NCBI GenBank assembly: GCA_947468665.1
Contig: CANILH010000025.1
Coordinates: 1-37,524 of the forward strand
Source: Oligoflexales bacterium
Lineage (GTDB): Bacteria; Bdellovibrionota_B; Oligoflexia; Oligoflexales; RGVZ01
DNA length: 37,524 bases
Reading direction: 5' to 3'
The notes beneath the pieces are model-generated. The model was not told where the DNA came from. It saw nothing but the letters and a program-made list of their open reading frames with translations, and made no database searches. The position numbers and the translations under genes were made by a program. Numbering within the stretch: the stretch's first letter is position 1; each line of letters starts with the position of its first letter. Of the stretch, positions 1 through 7,391 are shown one piece after another.

Positions 1-98
1 ATGTCAAAACCATTGAGGGCTATAACTTCAATTATCTGCGGACTCATTAATCCGGGGGTGAGGTGTGTAAAAACGTGATCGTGAAGGGGATTTTAATT

Positions 99-158
99 TT
101 GAACTTAAAATCTCTGATATTTAAATTAATTAACGCACTCCTTTGTTTGGTTTTTTAA
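99..158 (+). pseudogene. Stranded lipoprotein signal peptide ending at an in-frame TAA
   Basis: From TTG 99 the frame reads MNLKSLIFKLINALLCLVF and then TAA at 156-158. It resumes at once with Thr-Gly-Cys and runs open into the 270-1127 gene. A short basic start, a hydrophobic core and then T-G-C is the layout of a type II (lipoprotein) signal peptide, so one sense codon appears to have become TAA. An AGGGGA Shine-Dalgarno-like stretch (85-90) lies 8 bases before TTG 99, supporting this as the original start. The other two forward frames are closed just upstream, so a single frameshift does not explain the break. It could be a true nonsense mutation, a sequencing or assembly error, or readthrough. 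Confidence 0.5.
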
Positions 159-269
159 ACTGGCTGCAGTTACCAATCATTTCACTATTCCGCGACAGAC
201 CCTGTCCGGATTGATCCTCTGGATAAGCAAAAACAAGGGCGCGAATTTTACGGACTAGGCAAAGGTTTT

Positions 270-1127
270 GTGTGGAGCGGCTGTAGTGCCGTAAACCAGC
301 AGGCTATCGACGATCTTTTGCGTCAAGCGCAAGGGGCGGGTTATGATGCCGTTTCAGACTTATTTTGGTACGATTATCAACACGGAAGCTGGGTTAAAGA
401 GCCAACGTGTTTAACGGAATTGGGTTGGCTCGCGGGTCTGATTTATACTTTTTGGATGCCGGGCGCGACGAAGGTGCAAGTTAAAGCAACCGCTATTATG
501 AAGGGTGCCTACTCTGATCTTAACGATATTTTTCATTCTAAGACGGTTGGCTCGGAATTGAATAATAGTGAAAAAATCCGGCAAACTCATATGCCAAAAC
601 TCGCGGTAGCTCAGGTCCTGGAGGCTGGGATGGTTGTTGGAGTTGGATTGCGAGTAGGTCACTTCGTGGATCATGACACCCGGTGGACAGCTACCTTGAA
701 GCTGGAGACTATTTTTCATGATCCGCCTGACAGATATTGCAATCGAAGAAGGGTCCAGGGTTGGGCAACGCTAGCGGTTCGGCGTGAGACATTTATTGGA
801 AATAGTTTTTACTATGGTCTTGGGCCTGCCATTCAGCAGCAAGATTGGGCATACAATAGTTGCGAAGGTTTAGACAATTCCCCTGATGTATCGACCCATC
901 AGCCCGCGGTGAAAAAGCGGCTTCGGCAATATGGATTAATTGGGGTTGATGCTGGCATTGGAAATGAGTGGCGTAGTCCTTTTGGATTATTTGGCGGTTG
1001 TGAGTGGCTAGGTGGATTTTTAGGGATTAAAGTTTGGCAGCGAGGTGATGAATTTATATCCGGTGACAACTATCCGTACCGATTCATTCCACGCGTGGTT
1101 ACCTGCCACTTAGGCTATGAATTCTAG
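270..1127 (+). CDS. Beta-rich envelope protein, probable lipoprotein with lost signal peptide
   Basis: I do not recognise a named family. The reading frame is open from 159, where it begins T-G-C-S-Y, so GTG 270 is probably only the first usable start after the TAA at 156-158 and not the original one. The N-terminal third (residues about 6-60) contains an AIDDLL helix followed by a YDAVSDLFWYDY stretch, loosely like small TRL-type lipoproteins. The rest alternates short hydrophobic and aromatic strands (GMVVGVGLRVGHF, YGLIGVDAGIG, FGLFGGCEWLGG) and ends in a C-terminal Phe, as outer-membrane beta-barrels often do. The inferred location is the outer membrane if the signal peptide is restored. 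As written, without a signal peptide, it would stay in the cytoplasm and is possibly a pseudogene. Function is unknown. Confidence 0.55.
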   Translation: MWSGCSAVNQQAIDDLLRQAQGAGYDAVSDLFWYDYQHGSWVKEPTCLTELGWLAGLIYTFWMPGATKVQVKATAIMKGAYSDLNDIFHSKTVGSELNNSEKIRQTHMPKLAVAQVLEAGMVVGVGLRVGHFVDHDTRWTATLKLETIFHDPPDRYCNRRRVQGWATLAVRRETFIGNSFYYGLGPAIQQQDWAYNSCEGLDNSPDVSTHQPAVKKRLRQYGLIGVDAGIGNEWRSPFGLFGGCEWLGGFLGIKVWQRGDEFISGDNYPYRFIPRVVTCHLGYEF

Positions 1128-1156
1128 AAAAGGCGCTACCTTCGGTCGAGATAACC

Positions 1157-1185
1157 TTGACCAGACCATGCTTATCGGAGAAAAT
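1157..1185 (+). promoter_or_regulatory. Candidate sigma70 promoter for the Cys-rich lipoprotein
   Basis: TTGACC (1157-1162), a 17-base spacer and GAAAAT (1180-1185) lie about 40 bases before the start at 1224. The -35 box matches 5 of 6 consensus bases and the -10 box 4 of 6. It is the best match in this gap, but it was found by eye only. Confidence 0.4.
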
Positions 1186-1223
1186 CAGACGCACGGCTTT
1201 TAAATCAACAGTGAGGCGTCTCC

Positions 1224-1877
1224 ATGCTTTTTCGCATATCTATCGTGATGGTTGTCGCCATGAATTTGTTCTTGTCCGGATGTCGGTCAACCGGCGGATC
1301 CTCAGACGATAGGTCCATTGATAACTCGCGAAGCGTCGTTCATCGTGCCGACGGAAATTTTGACGTCACATGCTCTGACGGATCCAAAGAGATCGCTACA
1401 AAGTCGGATGTTACCAATGACCAGGTTTGCATTGGGAACCGGTTGACCAGTTGCTGGAGTTCTTGTGGTCGGGCTGGTGTTGGTTTTAACGATTGTGTGG
1501 AGCGGTGTGATGTAAACTCTGAGCCCGCGGTGGATCTTTGCTGGGACGGCTGCAAGTCGGCCGGTTTTGATTTTAACGTCTGCCAGGGTAAATGCGGGAA
1601 AACATCAGTTGCCCGAGGTACGTCATCCTGCTGGACGAATTGTAGCACCGCCGGTTTTGACTTCAATTCGTGTGCCGGCAAATGCGGTGGCGGTTCTGAC
1701 TCAGGCGCGAAAATCTGCTGGAAGCGATGTGAAGCTGCCGGCTTTACATTTAAGGCCTGCGACGAGAAATGCGGAATTGAGGCGTCAGCGGGCGCGACCG
1801 CCTGCTGGGCATGGTGTCAGCGCACGGGGCTAAACTTCGAGTCCTGTCGTTCTGATTGTGAGACGTCCTCGCCTTAA
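1224..1877 (+). CDS. Lipoprotein with five CX3C-X9-CX3C repeats
   Basis: This 217-residue protein starts with a lipoprotein signal peptide: a hydrophobic core and the lipobox L-S-G-C with the acylated Cys at 20. A short polar linker follows. Residues about 40-70 form a segment with a Cys pair (C50, C69) in a DGNFDVTCSDGSKEI context. Five tandem modules of about 29 residues then follow (C77-C95, C106-C124, C136-C154, C165-C183, C194-C212). Each has the form CWxxC, a Gly-x-x-Phe core and C-x3-C, with exactly nine residues between the inner cysteines. This spacing resembles the disulfide-linked helical hairpins of twin-CX3C/CX9C proteins. A secreted, disulfide-rich outer-membrane-anchored protein is likely; metal binding is an alternative. 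The ATG has GAGG about 8 bases upstream. The last 4 bases overlap the convergent gene at 1874-2503. The biological role is unknown. Confidence 0.85.
   Translation: MLFRISIVMVVAMNLFLSGCRSTGGSSDDRSIDNSRSVVHRADGNFDVTCSDGSKEIATKSDVTNDQVCIGNRLTSCWSSCGRAGVGFNDCVERCDVNSEPAVDLCWDGCKSAGFDFNVCQGKCGKTSVARGTSSCWTNCSTAGFDFNSCAGKCGGGSDSGAKICWKRCEAAGFTFKACDEKCGIEASAGATACWAWCQRTGLNFESCRSDCETSSP
1452..1859 (+). repeat. Five tandem coding repeats (twin CX3C modules)
   Basis: Five protein-level repeats with periods of 29, 30, 29 and 29 residues each encode C-W/S-x-x-C, nine residues including G-x-x-F, then C-x3-C. The DNA copies have diverged, so this is an old duplication and not a recent satellite expansion. 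Confidence 0.85.
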
Positions 1878-2503
1878 TGGGAGGCTAGCATTAAAAGAAA
1901 TAAAATAACTCCAACCGCCGCCAGTGACTTTTTCTCGTCCACAAAAGCCGCGGAGATACTTGGCGGCACAGGGAAATCATCGGCGATCGGGGCCTTGAGC
2001 GGGATCCAGGCCGGAACCCGGTCCATGTAGCGCTGATATTCCTCGCCAAATTTTGCGAGAAGAGAGTTCTCCTCGTATTTTGTGATGCAGTGATACTGGA
2101 ACAAAAAGAGTAGCAGCAGAGGTAGTCCGAGCCAGATGATGCCTGCGTAAAAAATCACGCCAAAGGTAATCACCATATTGGCCATGTAAAGCGGATTACG
2201 GATGATAGCGAATGGGCCGGTGGAGACCAGATAGTCTGAGCCAACGGAGTCCTTGGATTCATCTCCCATAAACGCCACCGTATAAACTCTCGCGATAGTT
2301 CCCAGGACTATCATCAGGGTTCCGACGGTTGCCGAGCGGGCAGTGGGGTTGGCGAACAGAAGGAGAACTACCAGCGCAGGTACGGACGTGTAATCGCGCC
2401 AGAGGAAGAGTTTCTCGCCAAGCTCAATCAGCGACATATTGCCGACGCGTTGGTTGCTGTCATCGTGGCTGGCGTGGTGAGAAGGTAAGTTTTCGTCGTT
2501 CAT
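1874..2503 (-). CDS. Isoprenylcysteine carboxyl methyltransferase-like membrane protein
   Basis: A 209-residue integral membrane protein of the ICMT/phospholipid N-methyltransferase type. After a hydrophilic N-terminus (about 1-35) there are hydrophobic segments near 42-72 and 108-138. The family signature follows: G-P-F-A-I-I-R-N-P-L-Y-M (about 96-107) and the C-terminal E-E-x-x-L-x-x-x-F-G-E-E-Y-x-x-Y (about 143-158), where SAM-binding residues lie in this fold. A last hydrophobic helix ends the protein. Bacterial members methylate lipids or small molecules and only rarely prenylated proteins, so the substrate is open. It is convergent with the Cys-rich lipoprotein gene, sharing 4 bases, and lies 27 bases after the RdgC-like gene on the same strand, so the two may be co-transcribed. 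Confidence 0.75.
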   Translation of the reverse strand: MNDENLPSHHASHDDSNQRVGNMSLIELGEKLFLWRDYTSVPALVVLLLFANPTARSATVGTLMIVLGTIARVYTVAFMGDESKDSVGSDYLVSTGPFAIIRNPLYMANMVITFGVIFYAGIIWLGLPLLLLFLFQYHCITKYEENSLLAKFGEEYQRYMDRVPAWIPLKAPIADDFPVPPSISAAFVDEKKSLAAVGVILFLLMLASH

Positions 2504-2530
2504 AGGGTTCCCGGGTTAAAGCTCTGAATA

Positions 2531-3187
2531 CTAACTCATGTGGCGCGCGAATACAGTAGGTTCTGTCTTTGCGATCTGGTCGAGGCGGACATCGGATTCG
2601 TCGCTCTCAATCCAGGCTGTTGTCGTGTTGAGGCGCGTGAGTGACAGATCAAGCTCGCTTGCGAAGGTTTGGTTGAACAGTTGCAAAATCCGCTCACAAA
2701 CGGTTTTGGAGCCGCTATAGACGTAAAGCTCATTCTCGCCATCCCGCCAAAGCACATCAGTAAACTGTATCTGGGGTAAGGTGCGCCTCAGCAAATCACT
2801 GGCGATGTCCTCTTTGAGTTTTTGGCGGTCAGCGCGGCCGAGGTTCTTGCCTGTGGATTTGACGTGGTCTGATAGTTTTTGCTTATAGAGCATCTGAAGC
2901 AGGCTCATGGGGACCTTGCGGCGCTCATAGCGTGCGCGGAGCGCGATGCCGCCCGTGATCTGGCAGTCGGAGATATCCCAATGTGAGTCTTCTCCCATGA
3001 CCTCCGGATCCTGAGGGGTAAGTGGGCGAACCCATCCTATAAGCTCGGCTTTGGGCGATCCGTCGATTTTGAGAACGGGCGCTTTAAAGTTGTCCAGGAG
3101 TTCGCTCAGTATAGCGATCGTTGGTTTTTTCCCCCGGCCCATGATCCGAAAACGATTGAATGCGACGGTGCCGCTATAAATTCCCAT
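2531..3187 (-). CDS. RdgC-like protein (short form)
   Basis: The central part (residues about 80-165) carries the pattern of RdgC, a ring-forming DNA-binding protein that modulates RecA in gamma- and beta-proteobacteria: RYERRKVP, then a long basic helix with the G-(R/K)-x-x-x-R-x-x-x-L-K-E-D-I core, then L-L-R-R-T-L-P and a strand pair containing W-x-x-x-x-x-E-L-Y-V. The N-terminus (GTVAFNRFRI) and the W-V-x-P-L motif near 52-56 also fit. At 218 residues it is clearly shorter than E. coli RdgC (303), mainly by lacking the C-terminal third. Whether it can form the dimeric ring is unknown. A candidate promoter lies upstream at 3248-3276. Assignment is by motif recall only. Confidence 0.65.
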   Translation of the reverse strand: MGIYSGTVAFNRFRIMGRGKKPTIAILSELLDNFKAPVLKIDGSPKAELIGWVRPLTPQDPEVMGEDSHWDISDCQITGGIALRARYERRKVPMSLLQMLYKQKLSDHVKSTGKNLGRADRQKLKEDIASDLLRRTLPQIQFTDVLWRDGENELYVYSGSKTVCERILQLFNQTFASELDLSLTRLNTTTAWIESDESDVRLDQIAKTEPTVFARHMS

Positions 3188-3247
3188 ATAAATTCCATGT
3201 GTTACATCGCTTGCGCGAGAGTTTTGTAATCTTAAATCCTGCCCATC

Positions 3248-3276
3248 AGGGTACGAGCCGACCTCGCTGGGGTCAA
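3248..3276 (-). promoter_or_regulatory. Candidate promoter for the RdgC-like gene
   Basis: On the minus strand TTGACC (forward 3271-3276), a 17-base spacer and TACCCT (forward 3248-3253) sit about 60 bases before the start at 3187. The -35 is good and the -10 is weak. The rest of the 240-base gap (3188-3428) shows no gene. Confidence 0.33.
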
Positions 3277-3428
3277 GGGGGGATTTGGATTATTCAAAAA
3301 ATGGGGGCATTTCCTCAGCCCGCCTGAGAGTGCTGATAAGTTCCAGTAAAGACTTGCGTGTTCCGGCCGAAGATTATCATGAGGGCATTGATTCGAGTGC
3401 AATATTTAATCAAGAAGGGTAGGCCTCC

Positions 3429-3731
3429 ATGACCAAAAAGCCTCAGACTGACTATGAGACCTACCGCGAAATTATGAGTGACCTCTTAAAGCCCATCGTT
3501 GCCGATGATCTTGATGCCGATACCCTGAAGCGACTCTACGAAAGTAAACTCGTCTACCTCGAAAATTTACGGGTTAAATGTTTCCGCGACATGAACAGCG
3601 GAAAAGTCACTCATTACACCCAGGATGACTACCGCATTATTGTTGAGGCATCTGTGCAGACGCGTAAGCACCTGCGTGGCGTTGTGCTGAACGCTATCAA
3701 CGCGCGTCTGGGAAATATCCGGTCTGCCTGA
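3429..3731 (+). CDS. Small hypothetical helical protein
   Basis: A 100-residue cytoplasmic protein with no recognised family. It is predicted almost fully helical and charged, with an acidic stretch around 25-35 (V-A-D-D-L-D-A-D-T-L) and a basic C-terminal half (Q-T-R-K-H-L-R-G). There is no signal peptide or membrane segment. The ATG is preceded by GAAGG (3412-3418 region) at a rather long spacing of about 10 bases. It is flanked by non-coding gaps on both sides, so it is probably monocistronic. Coding likelihood rests on its length, the ribosome site and balanced amino acid composition. Confidence 0.6.
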   Translation: MTKKPQTDYETYREIMSDLLKPIVADDLDADTLKRLYESKLVYLENLRVKCFRDMNSGKVTHYTQDDYRIIVEASVQTRKHLRGVVLNAINARLGNIRSA

Positions 3732-3842
3732 TCCAATCGCGAGCGAACTCATCGCCAGGGTAATACCCTCTGATATGTGTGAGATTTATACTCCCTTGTG
3801 GTACAATCAAAGCGATAGGTTTTTGATGTCACGGGGGTTTTT

Positions 3843-4760
3843 ATGGTCTGTCGAATTCTGGTAGCTGACGACAGTTCAACCATTCAAAAAGTCATTCGGA
3901 TTGGCTTAGCGTCAATACCGACCAACATCAAATCCGTTGGCTCCTATGTCGAGGCGGCAAAAGCGGCCAGTCCGGATCAATTTGATTTAATCATCGCCGA
4001 CGCCGGTCTGCCCGGCGTTTCCACCGCCAGCGACTTCGTGAAGCTCCTTGAACGCGCTGGGAATATTCCTATGATTCTTCTCATGGGTAGCTATGACGCC
4101 GTTCGCGAGTCGGATCTGAGGGCCGCGGGCATTGAGCACATCATCAAAAAACCATTTCCACCCGGTGAACTGCCACAGCTGGTGCAGCAGTTGGCGGGGG
4201 ATTCATTCCAGGTCGCTCCTGCTTCCGCGCCGCATCCTGCAGTAACGCCGCCCGCCGCACCAATCCGCGAACGCGTGGACCAGCAATCCGCTCCTGTCTC
4301 GTTTTCGCTGACTGACGACGCGGCCCCAGTGGTGGTACCGCATTCGCAGTCTTCACCGCGGCAGTCTATTCCTTGGGCCGCCCCGTCATTTTTGGCTGAG
4401 CCAGACGATTTATCGATGGCCGGAATTCCACCCATTCCTGAGGTAGAGCCAACTCGCAGAGGCCGCCCGGCCTACGATTTAGCCAAGTCAGATGAAAGCC
4501 TCCCTCGGCCTGCGTACGCCCCCGCGACGTCTTTGCCACAACCTCCGGTAGCCTCATCTCCCAGGCAGGCTGGACTTGATACCGTCAGCGGAATGTCCGC
4601 CGCGGTTGAGGCGTTTGTAAGGAACGAGCTTCCGTCCCTGGTGGACCGGGCTGTAGAGCGGTACTGTGTCGACCATTTCAAGTCGGCAGCCCGTGAGGTG
4701 CTGACCGCGGAGTTGCGTCGCCTGGCCGAGGAAAAAGCCCGGTATCTGGTTGATCAATAG
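3843..4760 (+). CDS. Response regulator with long disordered linker and helical tail
   Basis: Residues 1 to about 117 form a CheY-like receiver: the acidic pair D9-D10, phospho-acceptor D53 in IIADAGLPG, and the conserved Lys in I-K-K-P-F (about 101-105). The usual Thr/Ser switch position after strand 4 reads L-L-M-G-S, so the switch residue is changed or shifted. Residues about 120-240 are Pro/Ala/Ser-rich and probably disordered. The last about 60 residues form an amphipathic helix-rich tail (V-E-A-F-V-R-N-E-L-P-S-L-V-D to the end) with alternating acidic and basic residues, likely a partner-binding or oligomerising module and not a DNA-binding domain. No kinase gene is adjacent. GGGGG lies 5-6 bases before the ATG. 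The output is unknown. Confidence 0.8.
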   Translation: MVCRILVADDSSTIQKVIRIGLASIPTNIKSVGSYVEAAKAASPDQFDLIIADAGLPGVSTASDFVKLLERAGNIPMILLMGSYDAVRESDLRAAGIEHIIKKPFPPGELPQLVQQLAGDSFQVAPASAPHPAVTPPAAPIRERVDQQSAPVSFSLTDDAAPVVVPHSQSSPRQSIPWAAPSFLAEPDDLSMAGIPPIPEVEPTRRGRPAYDLAKSDESLPRPAYAPATSLPQPPVASSPRQAGLDTVSGMSAAVEAFVRNELPSLVDRAVERYCVDHFKSAAREVLTAELRRLAEEKARYLVDQ

Positions 4761-4873
4761 ACCAGTCCAACAGAGCGGGCAATAATCCAGCGTAAACATC
4801 GATTCCCTAATAGATCCCGGCTTCATGTCTTGTTATAGTGCCACCGGAAACAACAACCGGGGGAGGCCTTACT

Positions 4874-5716
4874 GTGCATGAACTTCACGCGATTCAACTA
4901 GAGCCCGTTATTACCCGTGCCCTTGAGGAAGACTGGGGTTACGGTGACTGGACAACGGATTTGTGTGTTCCATCAGGTAAACAATCAAACGCTAAAATCA
5001 TCACCCGTGAGGACATTATATTGTCGGGACTTGATGTGGCGCGCGCCGTGTTTCGCCGGGTGGATTCCACGCTTGAGGTTGTGTCCGCTCACAAAAACGG
5101 CTCCTCCCTGAAGGCTGGCGATGTTATCTTGGAAGTCTCTGGCAACGCGCGATCGATATTGAAGTCGGAGCGTGTGGCGCTGAATTTTCTCGGGCGGATG
5201 TGCGGAATAGCGACCGCCACAAAAGGTTTTGTTGACCAACTTTCCGGAACAAGATGTCAGTTACTTGATACCCGTAAAACAACTCCAGGCCTGCGTCTGA
5301 TTGAGAAAACCGCAACCGTGACCGGTGGTGCGCGTAATCACCGGGTTGGTCTCTGTGATGGCGTCATCGTAAAAGAAAATCACATCCGGGCCGCCGGCGG
5401 TATCAAAGCCGCAGTATCAAGACTTCTTGAGGCTCTGCCGCCGACGTTGAAAATCGAGGTCGAGGTATCCAATCTGAATGAAGTTCAGGAGGCACTCGAT
5501 GCTGGCGCCGATATTATTATGCTGGATAACATGAGTCTTTCCGAGATGGCTATGGCCGTTCGCACTGTTCAGGGACGCGCGAAACTCGAGGCATCTGGCG
5601 GCGTAAAAATCGATACAGTGCGCAAAATAGCCGAGACCGGCGTGGATTTTATCTCCACTGGTTCGACGATTCACTCCTCCCGCTGGTCAGATCTCTCTAT
5701 GCTGTTTGACGTGTGA
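4874..5716 (+). CDS. nadC: Nicotinate-nucleotide pyrophosphorylase (quinolinate phosphoribosyltransferase)
   Basis: NadC converts quinolinate and PRPP to nicotinate mononucleotide, CO2 and PPi in de novo NAD synthesis. The 280-residue product shows the family landmarks in order: E-D-W-G-Y-G-D-W-T-T near the start, S-E-R-V-A-L-N-F-L-G-R-M-C-G-I-A-T, the D-T-R-K-T-T-P-G-L-R substrate loop, G-G-x-x-N-H-R-x-G-L, K-E-N-H, E-V-E-V, the barrel strand D-I-I-M-L-D-N-M and the C-terminal E-A-S-G-G / F-I-S-T-G-S phosphate site. GTG 4874 was chosen because GGGGGAGG (4859-4866) lies 7 bases upstream; a longer start at 4838 would add 12 residues of low-complexity sequence. birA-coaX begins 10 bases downstream, so the two are probably co-transcribed. 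Confidence 0.95.
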   Translation: MHELHAIQLEPVITRALEEDWGYGDWTTDLCVPSGKQSNAKIITREDIILSGLDVARAVFRRVDSTLEVVSAHKNGSSLKAGDVILEVSGNARSILKSERVALNFLGRMCGIATATKGFVDQLSGTRCQLLDTRKTTPGLRLIEKTATVTGGARNHRVGLCDGVIVKENHIRAAGGIKAAVSRLLEALPPTLKIEVEVSNLNEVQEALDAGADIIMLDNMSLSEMAMAVRTVQGRAKLEASGGVKIDTVRKIAETGVDFISTGSTIHSSRWSDLSMLFDV

Positions 5717-5726
5717 AGCGTCACCG

Positions 5727-7289
5727 ATGAAAAACATCCCGATCACATGGTTGGACGAGTGTGACTCAACGTCCCGCGTCCTTAAGGAACGCGTCAAACA
5801 CTCGGCACGCGAGCCCATGGCTCTTGCCGCTCACAGGCAAACCGCGGGCACCGGCCGACTCGGACGAAGCTGGCAAAGTATCCCGGGAAATCTTCATATA
5901 AGTATTTCGCTGCCCGCCGCTGAGATCAAAGAAAACTTGCGGGATATTTTACCGCTAGCCGTCGCCGTGATGGTGGGGCGCTGGACTGAGCGGTTCGCCC
6001 TGGTTCGGCCGTGCTTGAAGTGGCCCAATGACATCTTGGTTGATGGCCGCAAGGTCGCCGGAATCTTGTGCGAGGGGACGATTCAGGGCCGAGAATTTCT
6101 TGGCGCGGTCATTGGCATCGGCATCAATCTTAAAAAAGCCCCTGAACTGTCAGGGGCTGGGTCATCCGTGGAGGACGGTTATCCCGCTGGAGCACTCGCT
6201 GATCTGGTTGGGTGTGTGATTTTGCCTGAAGCCGCCGCAGAGAGTCTGGTTCGGATGTTCGCGGAAGAGTGGTCCCTACTGACCCGGGAAATGGTTTTCC
6301 AGACGTGGCAAACGATGGCAATCAGACCGGGGCATCATTGGGTCTCGACTGGTTCTGGGTCAGCAGTGTATTTTAGAGATGCGGGTCTCACAGATTTGGG
6401 ACATTTGCGGCTTGAGACGCGGGCTGGTGGGTCATCATCCGGAGCAGGAGAGATTTTAGTGTCCTCAGTCAGTCATGAGTACAAATGGTCGGGACAGACG
6501 GGGTTGCCATTTCTGGTGGCAGATGTCGGTAATTCCCGCGTGAAAATCGGCATTACTGAGATGACGTCCACGGGCGGCATCCGGATCCGGGACGATATTC
6601 AGGATTTTTCGTTTCATGAAGTGCCGGGTGATTTTATCAAGGCCGCCATTGCCGGGGGAGCTTCGCCGGTTATACACGTCGTAAGTGTAAATCCAGCCGG
6701 TCTAAAGGCTTTTTCTGAGTCCACGGCCCGCTTTGGGGTGGATATTCGCGAGGTACAGAAATCCCCGGTCAGGGTCACAAAATCTAATTATGATCTGAGT
6801 CTTATCGGATCCGACAGGTTAGCCCTCCTGGAGGCCGCTCTTTACCTGCAAAGCCGTGGTCAGGCGCGCCTGCCTTTGATCTGTGTGTCTCTTGGTACGG
6901 CGACCACTATTGATCTCATTGCTACGGACGGAACCCACCTCGGTGGCTACATTGTCGCCGGAGTTCAGACGGCACTCGAAGCTCTGGCTAGCAAGGGCGC
7001 GATGCTCCCGAGGCTTGGTCTTGCGGAACTGGGCGTTGCCGGCGGCGAATGGCCGACGACAACCGAACAGGCCATGACCCAGGGAAGTATCGAGTCTACC
7101 GCCGCGTTTATAAAATCAGAGCGAGAGCGACTTGCCAGTTTTTGCGGGGGGTCCGCGGACGACGTGTCCGTGCTTCTAACAGGTGGGCTTTCAGGGCTCA
7201 TCGCGGGATCCGTGGGTGACCAATCCGTAGTCCGGGATCCGGGGCTGGTTTTGCTTGGTTGCGCGATTCTCGCCGCTAATGGCCGCTGA
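5727..7289 (+). CDS. Fused biotin-protein ligase and type III pantothenate kinase
   Basis: Two enzymes lie in one 520-residue chain. Residues about 5-250 are a BirA-type biotin-protein ligase: G-T-G-R-L-G-R-S-W (41-49, adenylate loop) and K-W-P-N-D (98-102, biotin/ATP site), followed by G-I-G-I-N. There is no N-terminal helix-turn-helix, so it is a class I ligase that cannot act as the biotin repressor. Residues about 262-520 are a CoaX-type pantothenate kinase: D-V-G-N-S (P-loop-like motif 1), G-S-D-R (motif 2) and S-L-G-T-A-T-T-I-D with G-G-Y-I-V-A-G (motif 3). The first enzyme attaches biotin to acetyl-CoA carboxylase; the second starts CoA synthesis. ATG 5727 was chosen over GTG 5706, which would overlap nadC. 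A strong terminator follows at 7327. Such fusions are known in some proteobacteria (for example Neisseria). Confidence 0.93.
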   Translation: MKNIPITWLDECDSTSRVLKERVKHSAREPMALAAHRQTAGTGRLGRSWQSIPGNLHISISLPAAEIKENLRDILPLAVAVMVGRWTERFALVRPCLKWPNDILVDGRKVAGILCEGTIQGREFLGAVIGIGINLKKAPELSGAGSSVEDGYPAGALADLVGCVILPEAAAESLVRMFAEEWSLLTREMVFQTWQTMAIRPGHHWVSTGSGSAVYFRDAGLTDLGHLRLETRAGGSSSGAGEILVSSVSHEYKWSGQTGLPFLVADVGNSRVKIGITEMTSTGGIRIRDDIQDFSFHEVPGDFIKAAIAGGASPVIHVVSVNPAGLKAFSESTARFGVDIREVQKSPVRVTKSNYDLSLIGSDRLALLEAALYLQSRGQARLPLICVSLGTATTIDLIATDGTHLGGYIVAGVQTALEALASKGAMLPRLGLAELGVAGGEWPTTTEQAMTQGSIESTAAFIKSERERLASFCGGSADDVSVLLTGGLSGLIAGSVGDQSVVRDPGLVLLGCAILAANGR

Positions 7290-7326
7290 AATCATCTAAA
7301 AGAATCGAGACGGGCATAAGAAATAA

Positions 7327-7362
7327 GAAAACGCCCCGAACCTTGCGGTTTGGGGCGTTTTC
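7327..7362. terminator. Strong bidirectional intrinsic terminator
   Basis: A 16-bp stem (7327-7342 with 7347-7362, one G-U pair) with a 4-base loop, GC-rich core and A-run/T-run on the two sides, works for both strands. It lies between the convergent birA-coaX gene and the metallopeptidase gene ending at 7392. Confidence 0.92.
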
Positions 7363-7391
7363 GTAACAATAGTTCTAAATCGTCCGCTTAC

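Noticed and set aside
1-78. A 25-residue frame from ATG 1 to TGA 78
   Set aside because: Too short, begins exactly at the window edge and could be only the end of an upstream gene; no family match or ribosome site can be seen.
151-160. A TTTTTTAAAC slippery-like sequence at the interrupted signal peptide
   Set aside because: It resembles a -1 frameshift heptamer, but the other two forward frames are closed just upstream (stops at 127-129 and 131-133), and only the frame with the TAA continues both ways, so a single shift cannot fix the gene.
1340-1833. Long antisense and +1 frames inside the Cys-rich lipoprotein gene
   Set aside because: Shadow frames of the repeated codons; no ribosome site or plausible product, while the main frame has a signal peptide and ordered repeats.
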